Source of the DNA: Verrucomicrobiales bacterium
GTDB taxonomy: Bacteria > Verrucomicrobiota > Verrucomicrobiia > Verrucomicrobiales > DEV007
NCBI GenBank assembly: GCA_029210205.1
Contig: JARGOD010000005.1
Coordinates: forward strand, 1 to 64,000
DNA: 64,000 nt
Direction of reading: 5' to 3'
This document shows, in pieces, positions 35,898 to 44,589 of this stretch. The notes under the pieces are model-generated. The model had not been told where the DNA came from, did not search any database, and worked only from the letters and a program-made list of their open reading frames with translations. Numbering within the stretch: position 1 is the first letter of the stretch; each line of letters opens with the position of its first letter. A program made the translations under genes and the position numbers.

Positions 35898-36674
35898 TCA
35901 GCCTCGAAGGACTGAGAGCCCGACGATGCGTGACCATTCGCTTGAAACGGCGTCTCCGGCGCTCCTGAGGATTTCAGCACATTCAGAGACGGTTGTTCCG
36001 GTGGTCATGACGTCGTCGATGATGAGAATCCCGTGCTCGTTGACGAGTTCTTTGCTCAGCTTCTTTCGGAGTTGGAATGCTCCCTTGAGATTTTTGAGGC
36101 GTTCCCGTCGATCCAGCTGCGCCTGCCGGACGGTATGGCGGGATCGCTTCAAAACCGGGGCCAGCTTAAGATCGATCTCAGGTGGGGCATGCCGGATAAA
36201 TTCGCGGGCGATTTCCTGAGATTGATTGAATCCCCGGCCCCTCTGCCGCTTTGGGTGCAGTGGAACGGGCACGACGAGCCACGAGTCGATTTCGTGAAGT
36301 CGGGTGTCGCCCCAGATACTCTGCATGAGCTTGCCCATGAGGCGCGAAAGGTGGAGCTGTTTGCCGTATTTGTAGGCATGCATCATCGCCCGCGCTTCGC
36401 CGCTACTGCGATAGGCGCTCACCGCAAAATCGAAGGCCAGTTCCCGGTCTCCGCAGTTGCCGCAGCGGAGGCTCATCCCTACCGGAGCATCGTAGCTTTG
36501 GCCGCAGACAGGGCAGTAGCCTTGAGGGATTGGAACCAGTTTTTCTTCACAATCGTGGCAGAGGAAGGGCACTTCGATCTGACGCTGCGAGCTGAGCGGG
36601 ACATCACATCCGGCACACTGAGGCGGATAGATCCAGCCCGTGGCAGCCTGACGCCACTGCTCGAGCCAACTCAT
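35898..36674 (-). CDS. ComF family phosphoribosyltransferase-like protein
   Basis: A 258-aa protein with four Cys pairs in the N-terminal third (C20/C23, C39/C42, C54/C57, C71/C74), which suggests two zinc-ribbon units, and a C-terminal phosphoribosyltransferase fold with the PRPP loop IIDDVMTTGTTVSE. In competent bacteria ComF is needed for DNA uptake, but homologues occur widely and the true substrate is unclear. It overlaps the upstream CPBP protease gene by 4 nt. Confidence 0.9.
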   Translation of the reverse strand: MSWLEQWRQAATGWIYPPQCAGCDVPLSSQRQIEVPFLCHDCEEKLVPIPQGYCPVCGQSYDAPVGMSLRCGNCGDRELAFDFAVSAYRSSGEARAMMHAYKYGKQLHLSRLMGKLMQSIWGDTRLHEIDSWLVVPVPLHPKRQRGRGFNQSQEIAREFIRHAPPEIDLKLAPVLKRSRHTVRQAQLDRRERLKNLKGAFQLRKKLSKELVNEHGILIIDDVMTTGTTVSECAEILRSAGDAVSSEWSRIVGLSVLRG

Positions 36675-37663
36675 TTTTCGGTTTCGGCAAAGGGATCGCG
36701 GGGAGACTTGCGGAGGAAAAGCCAGACGCCGGCACCGGTGAGAAGAACGATGATTGTGGAAACCAGCCCAACCCGCAACGTGTCACCCAGCCAGGGCATC
36801 ATTTCGGCGCGCTCAAAGGCTCGCGAGGTCATCGGACTCAGGGTTTTGACGCCGAAGACCCATCCGGCGTGTAGTCCGATTCCGAGCCAGAGAGAACCGG
36901 TTTTCATACGGGTGTATCCGAGAACAAGCCCGATCGCGAAGAGCACTGCGAATTCGGAGAGCAGGAAATAGGGATCTGCAAATTGGGAGAAGAAGTATTG
37001 AAAAATCCGTCCGACCATCCAGAAGCCCGTTCCCCAGGTTACGGGACCGATTTCGAGAGTCGGCGGTGCGTTGAAAAAGTGGATCACGGCGAAGAAAATC
37101 GCGATCGTGAAAAAAAGCGGAACAGGTTTCAGGACCTTCGCAAGCACCGCCTGAAGAGCGCCGCGAAAGACAAATTCTTCGAGGAATCCTACGGCAAAGC
37201 CGGTTCCCAGTGCCTGGAGGAGAATCTTGGAAAGAGTCTTCCCGGCGTCGCGAGACTCATACCATCCCTGATTCAAATAGAAGGCACCCAAAAGGAGGAG
37301 TGTTCCTCCGGCGACAACGAAGCCAAGGAGACAGTGACGCCACCAGGCAGGATTCGGTTCCAGTTGGAGAAATGCTTTGATGCCGACCTTTTCGTCCCGA
37401 CCGGCATTCATCCATTTGAGAGTTGGCCAGAGAAGTAGGAGCGCACCGAGGAGGACGGCGCGGTTGAAGTAACGGGAAAATTTCGCCCGGTCCAATGATC
37501 CATTTAATCCCTCAAGAAATCCGCCTTCGAGCCATTTCTCGGCGACAACATATTTGCCGGCGAAATACAGAGGTGGCGCCAGAAGAGCGGATAGAATCAC
37601 GATTCCTGACAAAAAGACCAGGATTTTGAACGCGCCTGACCGCCAGAAGGTCTGTCTTTCCAT
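36671..37663 (-). CDS. CPBP family intramembrane metalloprotease
   Basis: A 330-aa membrane protein with about eight hydrophobic segments. The CPBP signature is FLEEFVFRG, followed by an FAVIHFF helix and LWLGIGLHAGW with the last histidine. The frame opens 21 codons upstream, but the start at 37663 (MERQTFWRSG) puts a charged N-terminus before the first membrane helix. It is coupled to comF. Its sequence is quite unlike the CPBP protein at 15-860 outside the motifs. Confidence 0.87.
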   Translation of the reverse strand: MERQTFWRSGAFKILVFLSGIVILSALLAPPLYFAGKYVVAEKWLEGGFLEGLNGSLDRAKFSRYFNRAVLLGALLLLWPTLKWMNAGRDEKVGIKAFLQLEPNPAWWRHCLLGFVVAGGTLLLLGAFYLNQGWYESRDAGKTLSKILLQALGTGFAVGFLEEFVFRGALQAVLAKVLKPVPLFFTIAIFFAVIHFFNAPPTLEIGPVTWGTGFWMVGRIFQYFFSQFADPYFLLSEFAVLFAIGLVLGYTRMKTGSLWLGIGLHAGWVFGVKTLSPMTSRAFERAEMMPWLGDTLRVGLVSTIIVLLTGAGVWLFLRKSPRDPFAETEK

Positions 37664-37761
37664 GTCAGCCCGATAAGCTAAAAGCGAGATTATTGCAACG
37701 TTCCAGACATCCTCAGAGGACCTCACTGCGTCTCACAAAAGGCTTTTCCACGTTATCTTAA

Positions 37762-37809
37762 CAGTGTAGGGTTCCTCCCCGAATCCCTTTGCCGGGATTC
37801 CGAACACTG
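37762..37809 (+). promoter_or_regulatory. nested stem-loop in the leader of the tail-specific protease gene
   Basis: An outer stem CAGTGT (37762-37767) / ACACTG (37804-37809) encloses a 7-bp hairpin GAATCCC (37781-37787) / GGGATTC (37794-37800). It ends 26 nt before the ATG and has no T-run, so it could be a structured 5' leader or an operator. Confidence 0.4.
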
Positions 37810-37834
37810 ATAACACAGATTCAGACTCTTTCTT

Positions 37835-40180
37835 ATGTCGCTCAAACGCCTGCCTTTCTTTTTACTCCTGCTCATCTTTACGTTGTCGGGTAACCTAACT
37901 CTTCGTGCTGAAACTCAGTATGGCGATCTTGCCTACAAGGTGGTGCAAATGCTTGAGGAAGAGCACTTTCTCCAAGAGCCATTCAACGATAAAATGTCGG
38001 CGCGTGTCCTTGAGGGCTACCTCGAGATGCTGGACTTCAGCCGAATCTATTTCACGAAGGAAGACGTCGATGGTTTCCGCGCTCGCCACGAAAAGACGAT
38101 TGATGATCAGGTTAGAAACGAGTCGATTCCTGCTGCCTTTGAAATTTACAAAGTCTATCAAGAGCGTATCGCGAGCCGGGTCACGATGGCGCAGGATCTC
38201 GCGAAGCCCGAAAATTTCACCTATGACTCTGACCGGACAGTCCAGATCTCCCGCAAAGATCTTGATTGGGCAGCAGCGGGAGAAGCCCATGACCAACTCT
38301 GGAGCAACCTGATTGAGGGTGATCTCATTCGTGAAAAGCTCATCGCTGATGCTCTCGCACGGGAAGAGGCTGAAGAGCGTGCTGAGAAACTGGAGAAAGG
38401 CGAGCCGGTCGAAGAGAAATCGTCAGAGGCGCAGGAAGAGGACAGCAAATCGATCTACGAGAAAGTTTCGGATCGCTATGATCGAATTCAAAAGCGGGTC
38501 GACGAAAACCAGACCGAGGATGTCGCGACCCTTTTTATTAAGTCTATTGCGCGCGCATACGATCCACATTCCGAGTATTTTTCCCAGCAGCAATACGACA
38601 ACTTCCAGATTGGCATGAACAAGTCTCTCACCGGAATCGGTGCGATGCTTCAGAAGGACGAAGATCAAGGCGGTGCCACGATTGAGGGGCTTGTTGTGGG
38701 CGGACCTGCTTTTAAAGGCGGAAGCCTCGAAGTGAAAGACCGCGTCATCGGAGTGGCGCAGGGCGAAGGCGAGTTCGTCGATGTCGTCGAGATGAAACTT
38801 TCGGACATCGTCGATCTCATCCGCGGTGAGGTCGGCAGCAAGGTTCGTCTCAAAGTGGTCCCTTCCGGAAAGACCAGCGAGATCAAGCTCGTTGATATCA
38901 AACGTGACAAGATTGACCTGAAGGACAGTCTTGCGACGGCGGATTTGATTGAGACTCAGGATCCGACTGGAAAACAGCAGAAGCTCGGGTGGATCACGCT
39001 CCCATCATTCTATGCCGACATGGCGGGAGGATCGACGAGCACGACGACGGATGTCATGAATTTGCTGACCCGACTCACGATCGAGGGAATTGACGGGTTG
39101 GTCGTAGATCTTCGTGATAACGGTGGCGGATCTCTCGAAGAGGCGATCAATATGACGGGGCTTTTCATTCGTCGTGGTCCGGTTGTTCAGGCTGTCGATT
39201 CTCGCAGTCGGGTTGGACAAAAGGCCTCGAACAATATTGAGGCGGTTTATGGCGGACCCCTCATTGTCCTCGTCAATCATGCGAGCGCGAGTGCCTCCGA
39301 GATTTTTGCGGCAGCGCTTCAGGACTACGGGCGCGCTGTTATCGTTGGTGACGGGTCGACTTTTGGTAAGGGCACGGTCCAGCAACTGCGCCCTGTGCTT
39401 TCGAATCGTCTCGTTCTTCCTTTCAATCGCGAGACCAATCAGCAGGGTGCATTGAAGCTGACGATTCAGACATTTTACCGCATCAATGGGTATTCAACTC
39501 AGCGTGATGGAGTGGTTCCGGATGTGCAGCTTCCTTCGATTCTTGATATTGCAGAAATCGGAGAGGCGACGCTCCCGTTTGCGCTTGAGGTAGAGCCGAT
39601 CCCCCCGGCGGGATATAAGCCCTTCTTTGAGGGAGCCCTGCCTCTCGACCTTCTCAGTCAGGCGTCTGCCGGTCGGGTCAGTACCGGACAGGCTTTCGAA
39701 TACATCCTCAAGGACATTGAAGAGGAGAAGAAGCGGATTGAGGAAAATAAGATCTCGCTGAATCTCGAGGAGCGGAAGCGCGAAGTGGAGGCTGACAAAA
39801 AGGAAGCGGAGGATCGGAAAGAGGAACGCATCGAGCGTTTTGCGAAAATTCGTGAAGAGGAAAAAGACGTATTCACGATCTACAAACTGACGCAGGATAA
39901 CTTCCGCGACGAAGACCTCACTCTTCGTGACGATCTGTCGGCAGAGGATTTGAGTGGCATGTCCCGCGGCAAGAAGAATGAGGAGGACGAGATTAACAAG
40001 GCGCTTGAGTATCCTCACAAGTTTGACCCGTATGAGCGCGAAACCGTGCAGATTATGCAGGACCTTATCGCGATCTCCAAAACGGGTCAGCCGGTGAATA
40101 TTTCCGAGGCAACTCCTATGCAGAGGGATAAGACGGTTCCAATTCCGGCACGCAATCAGGAGTCGCCGCAGGCCAACTGA
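37835..40180 (+). CDS. carboxy-terminal processing protease (Prc/Tsp type, S41)
   Basis: A 781-aa periplasmic serine protease with a signal peptide (about 1-25). The order is: a helical N-terminal domain; a PDZ domain (about 235-330); the S41 protease domain with the S-A-S-A-S-E-I-F block (likely nucleophile S486) and K512 in TFGKGTVQ; and a highly charged coiled C-terminal domain rich in Glu, Lys and Arg (about 625-690). In E. coli Prc trims penicillin-binding protein 3 and degrades peptidoglycan hydrolases. One extra residue lies between Ser and Lys compared with E. coli. Confidence 0.94.
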   Translation: MSLKRLPFFLLLLIFTLSGNLTLRAETQYGDLAYKVVQMLEEEHFLQEPFNDKMSARVLEGYLEMLDFSRIYFTKEDVDGFRARHEKTIDDQVRNESIPAAFEIYKVYQERIASRVTMAQDLAKPENFTYDSDRTVQISRKDLDWAAAGEAHDQLWSNLIEGDLIREKLIADALAREEAEERAEKLEKGEPVEEKSSEAQEEDSKSIYEKVSDRYDRIQKRVDENQTEDVATLFIKSIARAYDPHSEYFSQQQYDNFQIGMNKSLTGIGAMLQKDEDQGGATIEGLVVGGPAFKGGSLEVKDRVIGVAQGEGEFVDVVEMKLSDIVDLIRGEVGSKVRLKVVPSGKTSEIKLVDIKRDKIDLKDSLATADLIETQDPTGKQQKLGWITLPSFYADMAGGSTSTTTDVMNLLTRLTIEGIDGLVVDLRDNGGGSLEEAINMTGLFIRRGPVVQAVDSRSRVGQKASNNIEAVYGGPLIVLVNHASASASEIFAAALQDYGRAVIVGDGSTFGKGTVQQLRPVLSNRLVLPFNRETNQQGALKLTIQTFYRINGYSTQRDGVVPDVQLPSILDIAEIGEATLPFALEVEPIPPAGYKPFFEGALPLDLLSQASAGRVSTGQAFEYILKDIEEEKKRIEENKISLNLEERKREVEADKKEAEDRKEERIERFAKIREEEKDVFTIYKLTQDNFRDEDLTLRDDLSAEDLSGMSRGKKNEEDEINKALEYPHKFDPYERETVQIMQDLIAISKTGQPVNISEATPMQRDKTVPIPARNQESPQAN

Positions 40181-40252
40181 GCCTGCCGAGGTCGAGCGGG
40201 ATTGTATGGTTGATCCAAACTCGTAAACCTTCAGCGGCGTAATAATTCCGTC

Positions 40253-42784
40253 ATGTTCGGCGGACTGGAAGAAGCATTGGAAGGGTTGCAGGTAAACTTG
40301 CGGCTCCCGGATCTATGGCAGCAGAAAGCGATTCGTGCCGTCCGGGACGGAAATGACGTCATTGTTTCCGCCCCGACTGGCGCCGGGAAAACCTTTATTT
40401 TTGAGCTGCTTGCCAACGAAGGAAAGCAGCATCCACAGGGTCGGCAGGCCGTTTTCACCGTTCCGACCCGGGCCCTCGCGAATGATAAGTGGCGTGAGTG
40501 GCGGCGCGCGGGATGGAATGTAGGAATTGCCACGGGTGATCTTGCCGAAAATTTGGACGCTCCGGTGATCGTTGCAACGCTTGAGACCCAGCGAGAGCGC
40601 TTTCTTTCCGGCAAGGGGCCATGGCTTCTCGTTATCGATGAATATCAAATGATCGGAGATCGTCGTCGTGGTCTTCATTATGAGTTAGCGGTGGCGCTTG
40701 CTCCGGCGGACACTCGCCTCCTTCTCATGAGTGGCAGTGTCAGCAATGCGAAGCGGGTCGAGGAGTGGTTTACGCGATTAGGTCGGCCTGTTTCTCATGT
40801 TGAAACGAAAACCCGCCCTGTTCCGCTCGATGAAATTCCGGTGGAGGCATTTCATCGCACCGCGCCAGGGAAGTATCGGAATTTCTGGCAGCGTCTTGCG
40901 ATCAACACCCTGCTGTCTGACTGCGGACCACTCCTGATTTTTGCTCCTCATCGCAAAGCGGCTGAAAAAATCGCATGGAAAATTGCCGGGGTCTTGCCTG
41001 AGGATGACCCCTTGAAAGGTGCTCGGGAGTTTGATGCAATTTGTTCCTCCGATGTTCGGAGGCTTATTCAAAAGCGAGTCGCCTATCACCACTCCGGGCT
41101 GAGTTTCGCAGAACGCGCCGCTGTCGTCGAGCCGCTTGCGAAAGCGGGACAGTTGCATGTCATCGTGGCAACGATGGGGCTTGCTGCAGGCATTAATTTT
41201 TCAGTACGCTCAGTCTTTGTCGCGGAAACGAGCTATCATGATGGTCCCTATCAACGAGAGGTAAGCCCGGATGAGTTGCTTCAAATGTTTGGGCGTGCCG
41301 GGAGACGGGGCCTTGATAAAAAAGGGTATGTCATTGTTGGGGATCGCAGCCCACGAATTTTCGATGCTCATCCTCTCGACCTCCATCGTCAGAATGAGCT
41401 GGATTGGCCGACACTGATTCGTCGGATGCATTTCGCTTCGGAATTGGGGGAATCGCCCGTTGAGGCCGCCCGGGAGTTGCGCGACCGGCTTTTTTCCCGC
41501 CAGAAAATTCATCTCGGGTTTCGCGATGGCGGAGCGGAGAGGGAAGCGGAGGGCGGAGCGCTCTTCGGCCTTACACCGACGCGAAAGGAGATCCGCAATG
41601 CTTTGGGAGAATGGGAGCCGGTTCGTTCGAAACGGGAATCCACGTGCGCGCTATCTGAGGCTCTGAGTTGGAATCGAGGAAGATACCGTCCCGCGGAGGG
41701 ACACAGCGAACTCATCGCGAATCTCCTCCCGGCGCGGGCGCGGCTTTCCCGTCTCGATCAAAAAGGAGGCGGATCCAGAAAGTATGGCATGGAGATGGCC
41801 GTGGCGACTGAATCGGATTCGGGAAATTTTTTACTCACGAAATCGACTCGCAAAGCGATTGGTGAGACAGGAAGCCAATCAGACTATGGGAAGGAAGAAA
41901 TTGAGGCCCTGCTGCCCGAGATGATCGCTCCTTTGATTGCGCCTGCAAAACTGGAGCATTTCATTCAGAGGGGGAAAAGCCTCTATCTCGTCGGACATTT
42001 TCGCGACGCCGAGATTGAGGTGTATCTTGATTCCAGTGAAGTTCCCCTTTGCCAACCGGAGACGCGACTCTTTGAAATTGAGTCGACCACTCATTTCAAT
42101 GATGAAAATTCCGGAGAAGTGATTGAAACGACTCCGGGGACCGCTGCTCATTCGTGGAGGAAGTTACGACTCATTGACGAGGCCGGAGTTCCAACGAGGC
42201 GGGGTGTTCTTTTCAGTTTGTTTCAGGGAGGTGAGGGACTGGCCATTGCAGCAGCGCTGGAGGATCCGCACTACCCGGTTGATGAAATTGTTCTTCATCT
42301 TGCTAACCTTCGCGCCGGCCATCGGTTTGAGCTGGATGCCGTGCCCAATGCTGAGCGGCTCGTCGATTCTGTAGGAAGCGAGCGGCTTGCTGCGGCCTCT
42401 CGTCAGGCACATGGTGCAGTTGATTTCGAAGGGTATCTGCGACTAGGCTTGCCAGTCCAATATGGTGAAGGTGCGGCCGAGGTGATGTCTCTCATGTTTG
42501 AGGGAAAACTGTTTCGCCTTCTCTCGCAGTCCTCCCAGCTCGAATTTGGAGCCGGAGATGTGGAAAGGGCTTTCGTCGAATGGTTGAGCCTTCTGCGACA
42601 TATCACCCACGCCCCCGATGTGGACGATGAGCGCTGGCGGGAGTTGAAGGTAGCAGCTGAACAGGAACTCGCGAAACGAGATCGCAGGAGTCCTCTCGCA
42701 TCGCTTCCGGAGCTGCCTGCGTCGGTGTTACAGAAGTCGCCCCGTCACGGCATTCCGTTTCGATCACTGCGAACCCCTTCTTGA
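40253..42784 (+). CDS. Ski2-like DExH-box helicase
   Basis: An 843-aa superfamily 2 helicase. Motif I is G43-A-G-K-T47 in SAPTGAGKT; Ia is PTRALANDKW; motif II is D129-E-Y-Q132 rather than DEAD/DEVH; motif III is SGS. The second RecA domain has the VATMGLAAGINFSVR and QMFGRAGRRG blocks (motifs V and VI), which point to the Ski2/Hel308 branch. The last 400 residues are of unknown fold and probably hold the winged-helix and ratchet parts. Substrate, RNA or DNA, cannot be told. A YlbF gene follows within about 15-30 nt. Confidence 0.88.
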   Translation: MFGGLEEALEGLQVNLRLPDLWQQKAIRAVRDGNDVIVSAPTGAGKTFIFELLANEGKQHPQGRQAVFTVPTRALANDKWREWRRAGWNVGIATGDLAENLDAPVIVATLETQRERFLSGKGPWLLVIDEYQMIGDRRRGLHYELAVALAPADTRLLLMSGSVSNAKRVEEWFTRLGRPVSHVETKTRPVPLDEIPVEAFHRTAPGKYRNFWQRLAINTLLSDCGPLLIFAPHRKAAEKIAWKIAGVLPEDDPLKGAREFDAICSSDVRRLIQKRVAYHHSGLSFAERAAVVEPLAKAGQLHVIVATMGLAAGINFSVRSVFVAETSYHDGPYQREVSPDELLQMFGRAGRRGLDKKGYVIVGDRSPRIFDAHPLDLHRQNELDWPTLIRRMHFASELGESPVEAARELRDRLFSRQKIHLGFRDGGAEREAEGGALFGLTPTRKEIRNALGEWEPVRSKRESTCALSEALSWNRGRYRPAEGHSELIANLLPARARLSRLDQKGGGSRKYGMEMAVATESDSGNFLLTKSTRKAIGETGSQSDYGKEEIEALLPEMIAPLIAPAKLEHFIQRGKSLYLVGHFRDAEIEVYLDSSEVPLCQPETRLFEIESTTHFNDENSGEVIETTPGTAAHSWRKLRLIDEAGVPTRRGVLFSLFQGGEGLAIAAALEDPHYPVDEIVLHLANLRAGHRFELDAVPNAERLVDSVGSERLAAASRQAHGAVDFEGYLRLGLPVQYGEGAAEVMSLMFEGKLFRLLSQSSQLEFGAGDVERAFVEWLSLLRHITHAPDVDDERWRELKVAAEQELAKRDRRSPLASLPELPASVLQKSPRHGIPFRSLRTPS

Positions 42785-42815
42785 GGGTTTTGAAAAAGTG
42801 TCGTATGTGTATCTC

Positions 42816-43226
42816 ATGGAAGTTCTCTCCCCTAACTCAGCAATTCTCGATAAAACTCGTGAGCTCTGCACGCTCATTCTCCAGTCCGGAGAGTACCAGG
42901 AGAATGTCGAAAAAATCGAAACATTCTTCAAGAACGACGACGCTCAGGCGACCTATAAGGAGTTCGCGGAGCTGGGCGAAACGCTTCATCAAAAGCAGCA
43001 GGCAGGGCTTCTCTCTGACGAAGACGTCTCCGGATACGATGAGAAGCTGAAAGCACTCAAGGCCGATCCGATCACAGGCGAATTCATGGAAGCAGAGCAG
43101 ACTCTCAATGGGATCGTTGCTCAAATTTCCAAGACTGTTGGAAAGACCCTCGAACTGGGTCGTCTTCCCGAGCCGGAAGACATGGAAGAAGGCGGTTGCT
43201 GCGGTGGTGGCGGTTGCGGTTGCTGA
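42816..43226 (+). CDS. YlbF-family protein with Cys-rich C-terminus
   Basis: A 136-aa helical protein of the YlbF/YmcA family. In Bacillus, YlbF, YmcA and YaaT form a complex that directs RNase Y-dependent mRNA maturation and is reported to bind iron-sulfur clusters. The helical core (about 8-112) is followed by a Glu-rich linker and a Gly/Cys tail with C128, C129, C134 and the final residue C136. An in-frame GTG at 42798, with GAGGG 10 nt before it, could add six residues. The gene is probably co-transcribed with the helicase. Confidence 0.85.
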   Translation: MEVLSPNSAILDKTRELCTLILQSGEYQENVEKIETFFKNDDAQATYKEFAELGETLHQKQQAGLLSDEDVSGYDEKLKALKADPITGEFMEAEQTLNGIVAQISKTVGKTLELGRLPEPEDMEEGGCCGGGGCGC

Positions 43227-43250
43227 TTCTACAGCCGCGAACAAAGTTTT

Positions 43251-44561
43251 TCAGCCAAGCACGTCGTGCGTCGCTTTTTCTAGCGCGTCGATGGCTTGGC
43301 TGATTTCGTGTTCAGAAGTTGCCAGTGGAGGCATCAGTGTCAGGGTATCGCGGACGGGGCGGGTGAGCAATCCATGCTTGCGCGCGGCACGACAAATTCT
43401 GGCACCTGTTTCTGCTTTCCAGTCGAGGGCTGCTTCCGAACCAGCATCGACGAGATCGATGCCGGCGATGAGACCCACTTGTCGTAGTTCCCCGAAGTGG
43501 GGGCAGCGATCCACTGTCTCTCTGAGCCGACTTGAAAAGACGCTGATTTTCGAGGATAGGGACGCAATGACATTATCCTCTTCGAAGACTTGCAGGCTGC
43601 CCAGCGCAGCGGCGCAGCCGAGCGGATTGGCGCAGTAGCTGTGACCGTAGAAGAAGGTTTTCAGTTCTTCGTATTCGCCGAGAAAAGCATCGTAAATATG
43701 ATCGGTTGTGAGGGTGGCGGCGAGCGGGAGGTAGCCGCCGGTGAGGCCTTTGGCGAGGCAGAGGAAATCTGGGATGACCTCTTCGTGTTCGCAGGCAAAC
43801 ATTTTGCCGGTTCGACCGAAGCCGGTCATGACTTCGTCGAGAATCAGGAACACACCGTGCTGGTCACACCACTTCCGAAGCGATTTCAACATGCCGGCAG
43901 GCCAGGTTTGCATGCCGGCTGCTCCCTGAATAAGCGGCTCGATAATGAGCGCATTGACTGAGGCGATTACTTCCGGAGGCAGAGCATCGAGATCGTCGAG
44001 GCTGGCAATGCGATGAACCTCGTGTCCCAGAGAAGAAAAGCGGTCTTGAAAGACGCCGATTCCTCCAAGCGAGGCGGCGCCCATGGTGTCACCATGGTAG
44101 GCCCCTTCAAAAGCAATAAAGCCGTCTCGATTTTTATGGTTTGTGAGCTGACGATGCTGAATCGACATCTTGCAGGCGCATTCGATCGCAGTGGACCCAT
44201 CGTCAGAAAAAAACACTTTTGTCAGGGTGTTTTCGGGAAATAGATTAACCAGCTTTTCAGCGAGGAGGATCGAGGGTTCGTTTGAGAATCCAAGTGCAGA
44301 GCAATGAGCGATCTTGCTAAGCTGATTCTGAATCGCCGCGTTGATCGTCGGGTGATTGTGCCCGTGGATGTTCGTCCAGATTGAGCTGTTTCCATCGAGG
44401 TAGCGATTTCCTTCGGTGTCGGTCAGGGTTACCCCTTCCCCGGAGGCAATGATCACGGGATCGTCCCCGGACTCTCTCCAGGCCTGCATCTGCGTGAATG
44501 GATGCCAGAGGTGTTCCTTGTCGAGCTGACGCAATTTTTCAGTATTCCCGGGCATCATCAA
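43251..44561 (-). CDS. bioA: adenosylmethionine--8-amino-7-oxononanoate aminotransferase
   Basis: BioA is a PLP-dependent transaminase of biotin synthesis that uses S-adenosylmethionine as amino donor. The 436-aa protein starts with the HLWHPFTQM block characteristic of BioA, has the [10 protein letters not shown] segment, D242 in LDEV and the Schiff-base K271 in [13 protein letters not shown]. No other bio gene is adjacent. The start has three tandem Met codons; the first is given. Confidence 0.96.
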   Translation of the reverse strand: MMMPGNTEKLRQLDKEHLWHPFTQMQAWRESGDDPVIIASGEGVTLTDTEGNRYLDGNSSIWTNIHGHNHPTINAAIQNQLSKIAHCSALGFSNEPSILLAEKLVNLFPENTLTKVFFSDDGSTAIECACKMSIQHRQLTNHKNRDGFIAFEGAYHGDTMGAASLGGIGVFQDRFSSLGHEVHRIASLDDLDALPPEVIASVNALIIEPLIQGAAGMQTWPAGMLKSLRKWCDQHGVFLILDEVMTGFGRTGKMFACEHEEVIPDFLCLAKGLTGGYLPLAATLTTDHIYDAFLGEYEELKTFFYGHSYCANPLGCAAALGSLQVFEEDNVIASLSSKISVFSSRLRETVDRCPHFGELRQVGLIAGIDLVDAGSEAALDWKAETGARICRAARKHGLLTRPVRDTLTLMPPLATSEHEISQAIDALEKATHDVLG

Positions 44562-44589
44562 TTACGCTGGCGTGAGACCTCGAGGCCTT

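Noticed and set aside
36033..36971. A 312-codon open frame on the plus strand
   Set aside because: It runs antisense across both comF and the CPBP protease gene and resembles neither a known family nor a membrane protein.
39719..39860. A tandem repeat in the charged region of the tail-specific protease
   Set aside because: The segment is rich in Glu, Lys and Arg codons, but I see no exact repeating unit; it is a coiled coil typical of the family.
39494..40018. A 174-codon hydrophobic open frame on the minus strand
   Set aside because: It is antisense to the Glu/Lys-rich end of the tail-specific protease. Antisense reading of GAA/GAG/AAG codons gives Leu and Phe, so the hydrophobic look is an artefact.
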